A stretch of 64,000 nt of DNA, taken from Ananas comosus. Taxonomy: Eukaryota; Streptophyta; Magnoliopsida; Poales; Bromeliaceae. Shown here in pieces: positions 1-9,801 of the stretch. The stretch spans positions 2,651,536 through 2,715,535 of the forward strand of contig NC_033636.1 of NCBI RefSeq assembly GCF_001540865.1, written 5' to 3'. Every line of letters begins with the position of its first letter. Position 1 is the first letter of the stretch. A model generated the notes under the pieces. The model saw only the letters and a list, made by a program, of their open reading frames with translations, was not told the DNA's origin and searched no databases. A program made the position numbers and the translations under genes.

Positions 1-662
1 ATGGCATTTTACTATTTAGCTTATGGACATTATGATAGGTATGTTCATGTACATTTATATTACAGTAGCCTTATTACTTGTGCAAATTCATGCTAAGTAG
101 AGATATTATGTTGTAGTAAGCTTTCATGTTTAATTGCTATTATTCATATCGCTTATACTTGTACTTACCCTTTCAGCTTTTGGGTCTAGTGGCGCATATC
201 ACTGAAGTCAGTAATTGCCTACTGGAAACTATTATTTAATAGTTCTCACGCCCTCTGTTTTATGGTTTCCTTTCAGAGCCTTCTGCACCGGCAGAGGCGC
301 GGGATCGCGGCAAAGGGATGGCATAGCTAGATAGCGGAGCTTGCTTTTGCTCCTAGGTGGTTTACTCTTTTTTGTGTTTTGGTGAGAAAGAGTTTTGTTA
401 CCATGCATAGAGACCACCATTGTATTACTTTAGCTCTTGTATTCGGATTTTGTTGTAGTACCTTATGATTATATCTTATTGGATTAGCTCTTCTATTTTC
501 CCGCATTATCATAGAATCTAGATGTCGTACGCTCTGGTATCTCTAGATCTTGCTTATTGTTGCCTTATTTATCGTTTTGTTGTAGAAGCCTTATATGTTG
601 CAGACATATGGCAGGTCTGGACACGCGCCGGGCGGGCTTCCACTGGGTCTTGGGGCGTGACA
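1..662 (+). repeat. 3' part of a Ty3/gypsy LTR, cut by the window edge
   Basis: The first 662 bases match 2977-3637 closely: both share the opening stretch beginning ATGGCATTTTACTATTTAGC and both end in GGGGCGTGACA, the 3' end of this LTR family. The LTR start and its left target duplication lie outside the window. It abuts the minus-strand retroelement protease remnant at 663, so it was inserted into that element. No intact gene is present. Confidence 0.75.
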
Positions 663-933
663 GGGCGTTAGCATCACCCCGCAACACAATAGTGGCCAAA
701 TAGGCTACGCAGCCTCTGCTAATCACTGCCTAGCTCGAGAGGAGCTAATCGTCATCGCAAACAGCGAACTCTGGCATCCACGGTATACAACCTCCTCCTG
801 CCCCGGCTCTCTGAAAGTCATCGTTCGATTCTTGCAATCGATAGTAACGAAGTACTTGGTCAACCAATCCATGCCCAAGACAACATCAAACTTTTCGAGT
901 TTATGCACGGCTAGCAAATCCACGGGCATGATC
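663..933 (-). pseudogene. Ty3/gypsy pol remnant: end of protease and linker toward RT
   Basis: Read on the minus strand from about 933 to 663, this encodes the C-terminal half of a retropepsin domain (LLAVHKLEKFDVVLGMDWL) followed by the usual linker. The frame ends in a stop at 723. The continuation RLISRGCVAYLATIVLRGDA is found only in another frame, so there is a frameshift near 720. It continues the minus-strand gag-protease region at 3643-5276, from which it is separated by the plus-strand LTR at 934-3637. It is non-functional, and the RT-RNaseH-integrase part lies beyond the window or is lost. Confidence 0.8.
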
Positions 934-3637
934 TGTAACACACTGGACCTTTGCAAATTGCGAGGTTCGAGTGATTGGTCGTGTTCTGAGTTTTTCCAGA
1001 TTTCCTGGAAGGTCGTTGACTGTGTTCCGACCTATGGCACGTGTCCCGAGGAGTGTGGTACAAAGCCTTGCACCAAAATCCAAAAATTTGGATTTTGGTC
1101 AGCTCTCGGATTGGCTGTCTGGCGGGCTTGTACCGGTACAAGGTTGGGCCTGTACCGGTANAAGAAGAAGAGGAAGGAGAAGTCCAAGAAGAAGAGGAAG
1201 AAGGTCTTCTTCCCTCTCTCCTTCAAGCTAGGGCAAGCTTGGAGCTTGGCTTAGAGGTGAGCTCCAAACCCACTCATGGTAGAATTTTTAGGGTTGGGTT
1301 TTGTTGCTTAGAATTGGTTCAAATGGAACCTAGAGGAGATAAATAGAAGGTTCGAGCTCGCAATTGAAGCTCGCACCACGGATTTCTTCCCCGTTGCCAT
1401 TCTAGGGCACGGAATGGGGATTTTTGAAATCTAGGGTTTTGATCTAATTAGTTGGGTCGCTAACCTAATTGATAGGTCTCTGAGCGCGTCGGCGAAGACG
1501 GTTTACCGATCCGACGAGCGAGTGCGGAGTTATCGCCAAATCGGGTACTCGAGGGCTCGCTTTGCCCCGAGGAGTTCAAGCGGCGTGCAAGAATCGCAAC
1601 GTCGAGCTTTCTACTATCGCGGCATCGCCAAGAGGTGGGTGGTGTCCATCCCGAAGCAATCGGGCTCCCTCCTATGTCTTAGTACATTTCGATCTTGCAT
1701 CTTGTATTATTGCATTATAGGATTATTATGTATTGCCTTTCCTTATGCCTTCCTTGATGATACCATAGCATGCATTGGATATTGGATATAGAGGATTGGT
1801 GAGGATTGGGTCGAGTCTTGCAAATCCTATAATGTAGAGAAAATGATGAACAAAGAACGAGTGGCATCTAGTCGATAGTAAACAATGGACGAGTGGCATT
1901 CAGTTGATAGCAAGCAAAAGAACAAATGACACATATGTGAGTCATAGTGTATAGGAAACCTATGGACTATATGATGATTGTGACCCTAGAGGACAGGGTA
2001 TCCTCGAGCTTAGAGGATTGGATCATGCTCACGGTCTGTTTAAATCTTGTGATGGAAGCCCCACACAAGTAGTGCGCTCCGGATATTGGTCACGCCAGGG
2101 ATTGCCTATATGGCCCCGCCAGACGGTCTCGGGTCCGTAGTGTGAGTTGATTCTCCCTACGTGTCGAGATGGCTAGTGAGCTGTAGGCGAGCCTTCGGGT
2201 AAGCCATGAGATTAATGAACAGGTAAATGAGGTTAACGAACGAGTGAATAGCTTCACCTTTGGACATGATGACAGGTTAGTTGCTTACCTATTTCATTGG
2301 ACATGCATTCATATACTTGTGATTGGGCATAGTAGAGTAGTTTCATTTCCGTCATTTACAGCTTTTCCTATTATCTATCCATCTATCGATATCTACTTGT
2401 GCCCGCTTGGACCTAGTGGGGAGATCGGCGGAGTCGGCGGCCGAACCCACTGGGAACTAAGGAAGTTAGTTCTCACCCCCATTTTACTACAGGTTCCAGT
2501 TCGGGTGTTCCCGGTGAGCGTGAGGATCGCGGTAAAGGCCCGGCGTTCTAGTCGCATTAGCTACCTCCCTTTTGTATTAGCTCTCACCCCCCTTCTTTTA
2601 TATTTGAGAGTAGATGATGTATAGGGTGAGGTTCGAGTGATTGTATTTATATTTTGGAAGAATGCAAAAGATGTATTTGAATGTAGTAAATCAAATGAAT
2701 GTAATAGATAGCCTCTTTTCTCTTATGTACTTGTATATGTTTTTATACTTGTATCTTGCTCTTGTTTATAGCACTGGTGGTGCTTCTTGATCGTGTATTT
2801 ATGAATTGATTCCTGGATAAATTCTTATGCACGATCTATTGGTTAGCCTTGGACGGATAGGGGAGGTCCTGTCCGCCCGGCGTCTGTTCGACGCGCCCGG
2901 GCCGAGCCAAATTGGTAGCGGTCGCGGGGCGTGACACTTAGTATACCGAGTGGACATTGACTAGAATAGTAAATAATGGCATTTTACTATTTAGCTTATG
3001 GACATTATGATAGTTATGTTCATATACATTTATGTTACAGTAGTCTTGTTACTTGTGCAAATTCATGCTAAGTAGAAATATCATGTTGTAGTAAGCTTTC
3101 ATGTTTAATTGCTATTATTCATATCGCTTATACTTACTTGTACTTACCCTTTCAGCTTTTGGGTCTAAAGGCGCATATCACTGAAGTCAGTAATTGCCTA
3201 CTGGAAACTATTATTTAATAGTTCTCNGTTTTTCAGAGCCTTCCACGCAGGGAGAGGCCAGGGATCGCGGAAAGGGTATCGCCTCGGGCTAGCGTGCTTA
3301 CCGAGGGATCGTTCGATAGGTGGTCTACCTCTCGTGTTATATGCTTGTGAGAGGTTGAGAGTTGTACCGTATATGTATAGAGACCACCATTTTTGTACTA
3401 GAGACAGATATTGTACTACTTATGATTTCCTTTATTGTCTATCCTTATCTCTTTACTTTGGTGTAGATGTTAGAACTATTTTTGCTCTGATATCATTAGT
3501 TGCTGGTTATTTCCCTTCTTTTACTTGTTCTATTTCTTGCTTTTCTTCCGCTTTATTGTAGACGCCTTATATGTGTAGACATATGGCGGGTCTGGGCACG
3601 CTACCGGGAGGGCCTCCGCCGGTCCCGGGGCGTGACA
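934..3637 (+). mobile_element. Plus-strand gypsy LTR insertion, composite of two LTR pieces
   Basis: Starts TGTAACACACTGGACC and ends GGGGCGTGACA. It is flanked by a perfect 5-bp target duplication, TGATC (929-933 and 3638-3642), inside the protease region of the minus-strand gypsy element. It is not a simple solo LTR. A first complete-looking LTR runs 934-2936 and ends in its own GCGTGACA; a second piece, 2937-3637, is the 3' part of a related LTR like that at 1-662. No PBS follows 2936. The simplest reading is an element whose interior and the first part of its 3' LTR were deleted. Ns at 1161 and 3227 mark gaps. It carries no coding capacity. Confidence 0.8.
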
Positions 3638-3642
3638 TGATC

Positions 3643-5276
3643 TAATCTCCTACTCGAAGAGGGCAACTACGGCAAAACTCCCTAATATCCAAGGAGTGGT
3701 CGGGGACAACAACACGTCACAGATGCAACAAGGAAACAAAGAGGATGCCATGCAACTCGGCAAACAACCGATCTATGAATGAATGCGATGCACCGGTATC
3801 AAATAATGCACGAACTCGAATGACATTTAATAAAGTGATACCTGCAACCACATCCTCGGCTGTTGCCGCCTCCTCTGTCTGGGCCGCATACATGCACCCG
3901 CTCGGGGCCTGTCGTGACCCCTTCATCTGCCTCTGAACAGGTGGCCGCCCGGCCTGGTAGTGAGCAGAAGGCGTCCCCTGGCTGGGACTCGGTGAAGCTG
4001 GTGCCGATGCTGATGACGGCGCTCGAACAGATCCCCTCGGGCAATCCGACTGGAAGTGGCCCTCCTAGCCACACAAGTAACACTTACCCCGACAGCGCGG
4101 GCACTGCCGTAGTTGATGAGGACCACTGCAAATCACGCAGCGCGGAGCCTGTCGATGGTCAGATCCTCTACGCTGAGCAAATGAGCCACGTCCTCGCGAC
4201 TGGCTCCGGCTCCTCGGATGTCTCGGTGGCCTCCCAGAGTGCGTCTAGCTCGCACCCTCAGCCGCTGGCCTCTTACCCTTACCTTTGTCCAAGCCCTCGC
4301 GACGCTCCTACAACTCCACCGCATCGCTCTCCACAATGAGCGCGCCGTTCACCACATCTCGATAGGTCTGCAGGTTGGAGGACTGCACCAATCGAAAGAT
4401 CGAGGGCCGCAATCCTCACTCAAATATGCGGGCCTTGTCCTCGTCGTCCCGCACCACGAAGGGCACACAGTGTAACAGCCGAGAGAACTCCCTCTCATAC
4501 TCGGCCACGGTCCAGTCCCCCTGGCGCATACCGCGCAAGGCCTGCTCCATCTTCCTCTTGACACTGTCTAGGAAGTAATGCTCCAGTAGGAGTTACTTGA
4601 ACCTCCTCTAAGTGATCGCTGCAAGGTCGGTGTTGGGGTTATCCTGGATATCCAACCACCAACTATAGGCCTCGCCGTCGAGATGATGAGTGGCGAGCTA
4701 AACTCTATCCCTCTCCTCCACGAAGGTATCACGAAAAAGTTTCTCCATATGCATGAGCTATTTCTCCACGATCCAGTGGTCCACGTTCTTTCCATCGAAA
4801 ATCCTGGGGTTACACCTCCTGAACTCGTTGAGGCGATCCATGAGTCGATCCCGCTCGGCTCCTTCAACCATCACGGGAAAAACTACCCCCGCCAAAGGCA
4901 TCTGAGTTGGTGGTGCCGCGACCATCTCCTCCCGAGGAGCAGCCGCAGGCGCCATCCGCGAAGTGTCGAGTGCAGGGGACGACACCCTCGGTGCAACCAC
5001 CTCTACCGACGCGGGTGGTGTAGGAATCTGTGCCTCCCTAACAGCCGCCTGCTGCAACAGTAGGTCCTCCAGGCGCTTCATTCGTGCCTCCTGCCGGCGC
5101 GCCGCGTCTGCCTGCTGCTGGGCCGCCGCCGCCTACTAAGTGACCAAGTCAATGAGGGCCGCCAACTGGCTCCTCAACTCACGGACTTCGCCGGATCCAG
5201 AGGTAGCGGAGGTCTCGACCTCCTAAGCGTGTGCCGCATTATCCGCTCCGGCAGATTGAGAGCGTGTCATCGGCAT
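3643..5276 (-). pseudogene. Ty3/gypsy gag-protease, degenerate
   Basis: The polyprotein starts at the ATG at 5276 (MPMTRSQSAG). It shows a coiled, Gln/Ala-rich N-terminus, the retrotransposon gag core (HLDGEAYSWWLDIQDNP near 4690; MEQALRGMRQGDWTVAEYE near 4540), a CX2CX4HX4C zinc knuckle (CYLCG-EGHFQSDC near 4065-4105) and the start of an aspartic protease with the active-site triad in LFDTGASHSFIDRL near 3790. In-frame stops interrupt it shortly after the start, before the gag core, inside the core and in the knuckle (TAG within CYLCG-E). The frame is cut at 3642 by the LTR inserted at the TGATC site. The family role is capsid formation and polyprotein cleavage; this copy cannot do either. 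Confidence 0.85.
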
Positions 5277-5600
5277 TATCACTACAACATCATAAAAACG
5301 CAAGTTAGTAAAACCCACGCTATCGTAACCCCGCTCAAGCAACAAATACCCAAAATCATGCGAAAGTAATGAAGTGTCCTTTACTACTAACTCCCGATGT
5401 TACGTTGTCGGCCGCCAACGTAACCCTCCGCGAAGTTAGAAGCTATACACTCCGATTAAACTCCAACTTTTTAGAGTTATTCAAGATACCCAATCATGAT
5501 ACTTTCGCTTACAAATCAAGTAGACCTCGTCTCTCACGATCCTATTTCCTATAGTCCAACCGGCCTAAGGTTTGCTAGGTCCTTTAAGACTCAACCCTAC

Positions 5601-5612
5601 GCTCTGATACCA
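5601..5612 (-). promoter_or_regulatory. Primer binding site (initiator tRNA-Met)
   Basis: On the minus strand the sequence TGGTATCAGAGC lies 8 nt inside the LTR end at 5621. It is complementary to the 3' end of plant initiator tRNA-Met, the usual primer of Ty3/gypsy and Ty1/copia elements, and so fixes the element's orientation. Confidence 0.85.
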
Positions 5613-5620
5613 AATTAATC

Positions 5621-8223
5621 TGTCACGCCCCAGGACCCGCGGAGGCCCGCCCGGCGCGTGTCCAGACCTGCCTTATGCCTGCACATATAAGGCGTCTACA
5701 ACAAAGCGATATAAATAATCAGAATAAACAAATATCTAGAGATATCAGAGCAAGTAGCAGCTAAATTCTAACAACAAGTAGGATGAAAGAGAACATAAAC
5801 AATCAGGATAAAACATAGCGCAATACATCAAACTGCCTCAGATGCAAGTACTGCAATATCCAAAATGATAGTATCTAAGTAGGGTACAACCACTCTCATT
5901 CTCTCCAACAAAAATAAAAGGAGAAAATGATCCACCTAGCAAGACTCCCTTGCTCGCTAGCTCGATGCGACACCCTTGCCGCGGTCCCAACCTCTCCCAG
6001 GATGGAAGGCTCTGAAAGAAAATATAAAACAGGGGGCGTGAGAATTATAATTTATAGTTCCCAATGGGCAATTACTAACCTAAGCACAATGCACCACTAG
6101 GCCCAAAAGCAGTAGATAAAAGAACTACTAGTAAGCTGCGAATATGTAAAGCATGTAATGATATGCTAATCTACAATGCCATAAATATACATTATGTCAA
6201 CATGGTGTACATCTATTCTATCATGGTCCAATATGTCACTACATGACTAGGATGCTCCAACATGGCAAACAAGTATGCTATAATGTAATAAGCAATACTA
6301 TCAAGTACACTACATGTCCAAATGCCCAGTAAATCCAACTACTATGAACTGTCTAGTAGTGATTATTACTTATATGACTCCATGTCGATTTTCATTTCTA
6401 ATTAAGGACCTACACAAGGTAGTCCGGCTTGTGCCGCCTAAGTGTCGGTGGTAGCCCCAACATTCCCACTCTAGGAATGAGTCTATCCCTCCCGACCCCC
6501 GTAGGCTTCTCGATACCGCACGAGCGAGTATAAGTCGCGTAGGCTAATTCCGGAGTGCCGGCTTGTAGGGAGCGACCCTCACAAGCATGTGCGAATGAGC
6601 ACAAATGGCAAGCAAGCAAAGTCATCATCTCAAGGATCCGGTCATCATGTTTCTAACATGGTAATAGTCACTAGCAACCCATCGGTCTAGTTCTATGTCT
6701 CAGTGTGAAGTTCCAACATTCACTAGATCTAATGCCTCTTTATGACATTAGAATATTGCTATGCCCAAGCTCAATCCATATTCAATGCCTCTTTATGGCA
6801 CTAGTTCACTAGGTTCACATAACTCTAGCTCTATGTCTCTTTATGACAGTAACTCACTAATTTATACATCATTCAAGTCTAATGCCTCTTTATGGCATTA
6901 AGTTTTCTCCTATATCTAATATGAGATTTATGCCCAAGAGCATTTTACACTTGTCATTTCCACTATATGAAATGTAGTCTCAAGCCACATATAGAATGCT
7001 AAACACATGCATAAGTCCCACATGCAAACTCTCTACTACATAGAGGTCCAAAAATGTATTGTATATAACATAAGCATTTTAAGCATTCTAAAATTCATAA
7101 ATAATGCACCTAGCATGAAAGTGCATGATTTTTTATTTTACAAAACTTAAATCAACATAAACGAGATTTTTCTCATTTTTGATGAGGTCAAACCCACCAA
7201 GCGCTCCTCGGAACCCTTCGTTCGCGCAAAAGGAGATGTCCACTAGCCTCCTAGCTCTCTAAAGGAAATTCTAGAGGAGTTCAACACAAGGAACGAACAT
7301 CCAAAGAAGAGAACATTAACCGTCTCGAGAAAAGGGCGAAAACTCACCGATAGAGTAGAAAATCTCTCTCAATCTTCAAATAAGAGCAAGAACCCCTCCA
7401 AACCAACCTAGATGAAGGTTCTAATCCAAGAGATCGAGCTCCAAAAACCCTAAATCCAAAATCCCCAAAATCAACCCTAAGTTTTCATTCTAGAGTTTTA
7501 TCTCAAAAAAACCATCAAAACATGAATCAAGAAGTAGAATCATGTTACTAACCTCAAGAGAAGCTTCAAACAAGGCTCAAATTCTAGTAGGGTTGAAGAT
7601 CTCTCCTCCAACAAGCTCAACTCCAAGCTTCAAGCCTTCTCCCATGGTGGAAATGCCACCAATAGCATAAAAGGAGCAAAAGGAGAAGTTTAATCTCTAA
7701 AAATTCAAGCAAAAAGCAAGGAAAATCAATGGAGAAGAAGTGGAGGGCTCCCTACCTCGCCTTCCCTGTTTCTCAGCTCAGGGGAAGCTCTAAGGGGCGT
7801 GGGGACTAATATAGAGAAGCAACAATAGCAATAACACCCCCCAACTATGCCAGTTCGAAATCTGTCAAAGTGTACCGGTACACGAAAAAGTGTACCGGTT
7901 CAAATCCCCCGAACACTCAAACCCGAGCCTCGGGTTGGCAGAAAAGCTTATCTGTACCGGTACAACCATCAAGGTGTACCGGTACACTTTCTGTTCTGGT
8001 ACAACCATCAAAGGTGTACCGGTACACAGCTCTGCAAAGTGCAACCCGAGAGCAGCCTAAGTCCTCCACTTTGGTGACCTTAGCACTACTTTAAAAACCT
8101 CATTTCTCGGGATACGAGCCATAGGTCGGAACACTGTCAACAACCCACCAGAAAATCTAAAAAAACGCGAAACACAGCTCGCACACTCGAACCTCGCAAT
8201 TTGCAAAGGTCCAGTATGTTACA
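5621..8223 (-). repeat. 5' LTR of the minus-strand gypsy element
   Basis: On the plus strand it reads TGTCACGCCCC at 5621 and ends AGTATGTTACA at 8223. On the minus strand this is the TGTAACATACTGGACC start and GGGGCGTGACA end of the same LTR family as 934-3637 and 32042-32585. Length is 2603 bp. Several copies of the palindrome TGTACCGGTACA or close variants lie at 7871-8028, about 200-350 bp from the LTR start; this block varies between copies. The short ORFs here have no recognisable domain. Confidence 0.85.
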
Positions 8224-8550
8224 GGGTTAGTCTGTTATAAATTGTAGTTATCTAAAGGATTGAGAGTTCACTCGGTGTTCCATGTTTCCCTTTTAAAGAA
8301 AAGTCCTCCAACAGCAGTCCTGGCCTCCCCGAGAGTACCAACTATAGGTGAGGATGGTGAGCTACTGGTAGAGCCTGAGAAGATCTTGAAGAGGAGAATG
8401 GTAAGGGCGGGGACAAGGCCACGACCAAGGTGTTGGTAAAGTGGGTAAATCTTCCGCGGAGCACGCTACATGGGAGGTTTATTGGATTCTTAAGCGTCAC
8501 TTTCCTTATTTTGATCCTTGAGGACAAGGATCAAATTAAGTAGGGGGGAT
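8224..8550 (+). pseudogene. 3' end of a second gypsy pol (chromodomain-like tail) with PPT
   Basis: The plus strand translates to RVPTIGEDGELLVEPEKIL and, after frame changes, TKVLVKWVNLP. This is the degenerate C-terminal chromodomain-like tail of a chromovirus integrase (E-P-E-x-I-L, then V-L-V-K-W). It is followed by a polypurine tract ending AAGTAGGGGGGA just before the LTR at 8551. It is 5'-truncated by the minus-strand element ending at 8223. Frameshifts and stops make it non-functional. Confidence 0.7.
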
Positions 8551-9035
8551 TGTTACATCTACCTAGATAGGAAGAGGAAGATTAGAAATATAAGTAGGAG
8601 TAGAGTGAGTAAGGGATTCAATAAAGAAAGGAGAAAAGGGGCTTAGCTTTTCCTTATTGAGGCTTTAGATCTGGAGTAGGTTGGCCAGGGAGATCAAGAG
8701 GTTGAGAGGAGCCTCCCCAGGCGACCGGAGCACGAGGGGGTCAAGAAAGGGGAGATGAAGCGCTGAGTAGGCTAAGGCTTCAGACAGACCCTAGTTCTCA
8801 TCTCCTCCTTTCATCTCCTCCTCTCCTACTCAACCCTAGTTCTTTCTCTCTCTTCTCTCTCTCCAATTCTTCAATCCTTACTGTTTCCTTCTTATCCTCT
8901 TAATCATGTCATGATTATCCGAATGACGCAATTCTTTTGGATTGTGTGTTAATTGAGACCCATCATCCTCGATGCCATCCTCGTCTCAATGAAATCTCAT
9001 CATAGACGGATTGCGTTAGAGTCAAGTACGTAACA
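8551..9035 (+). repeat. 3' LTR (485 bp) of the second gypsy element
   Basis: It begins TGTTACATCTACC directly after a polypurine tract and ends AAGTACGTAACA, so the ends show the TG...CA rule with short inverted TGTTAC/GTAACA. It is pyrimidine-rich in the middle. The partner 5' LTR is not in the window. Confidence 0.7.
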
Positions 9036-9801
9036 TTTTATGCACCGATTTGTTATAATCAAACAATGTAGATCATACATTGTAGTTTTGATCTATTAGA
9101 CACTTTAGTAATCAGTTTTGAAAATACATGATTAATTATACAAAGGTTTCGTACGTATGTAGATCACATCCTTCGAACTAGATTTTGCTTTTCAAACAGC
9201 GATTGTCAAATATCAAATGTGGTCTATAAAGTGTTACACGTACAGCAGGTGCAGACAATAATTTTTCACCACCCCTGTAGCAAACTGATTGTCATCCTCA
9301 CAGCAGTGCTAGAAGAAAAAAATGTTCCTTTTTTTGTATGTTCATATAATACTCACAAACAAGGGGTTTGAATTTTCCTAAAGAAATTCTTCAAATGTTA
9401 CACTACAGCAGAATCCAATCCAACCTCATACAAAAACAAAATTACAATCAGCTTATACACATCAACATTACAAAAACAATTGAATCAAACATCACATATC
9501 TTTGTACTCGAAGCACATGCAACATACACACCAACACTCCAGTCAAAAAAGCATGGACCGCGTTCCACTGAAAATTACGAAATTCGGTGCATGCAGTTGA
9601 TATTCAACTTCTCTTCCAAAACGGCCAAAAAAGGAAAAAAGAGAACCCCGAGGCCCCCAAGGTCTCTCCTCTACAAATCCAACCATTTTTCTACATAATA
9701 CTACACTCTTCGATGCTTGATCATTGTAGGGTAGGATACGAAACATTAAAATGTGTGCAAAACCGTAAATCTCCAAAGCCGTATATACCACGATTCATTA
9801 C
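9036..9801. other. 3' flank of the TRM-like gene
   Basis: This 0.77-kb stretch between the retroelement LTR and the TRM-like gene shows no recognisable coding domain. Its right part should hold the 3' UTR of the minus-strand gene. Small ORFs here show no family resemblance. Confidence 0.4.

Larger units (their letters stand above)
663..8223 (-). mobile_element. Minus-strand Ty3/gypsy retrotransposon, 5' half, with nested LTRs
   Basis: Read on the minus strand the order is 5' LTR (8223-5621), PBS (5612-5601), gag with zinc knuckle and aspartic protease (5276-3643), the inserted plus-strand LTR (3637-934), then the rest of the protease (933-663). It runs into a second inserted LTR at 662. The PBS matches the initiator tRNA-Met 3' end. 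The 2.6-kb LTR and the domain order suggest a Del/Tekay-like chromovirus, but RT and integrase are not in the window, so the lineage is an inference. Several in-frame stops show that it is dead. Confidence 0.8.

Noticed and set aside
1522..1791. ORF of 89 codons inside the LTR, and similar LTR ORFs at 2244-2624 and 3334-3561
   Set aside because: They lie in LTR sequence, have no domain, and related copies do not keep them in frame as far as can be seen.
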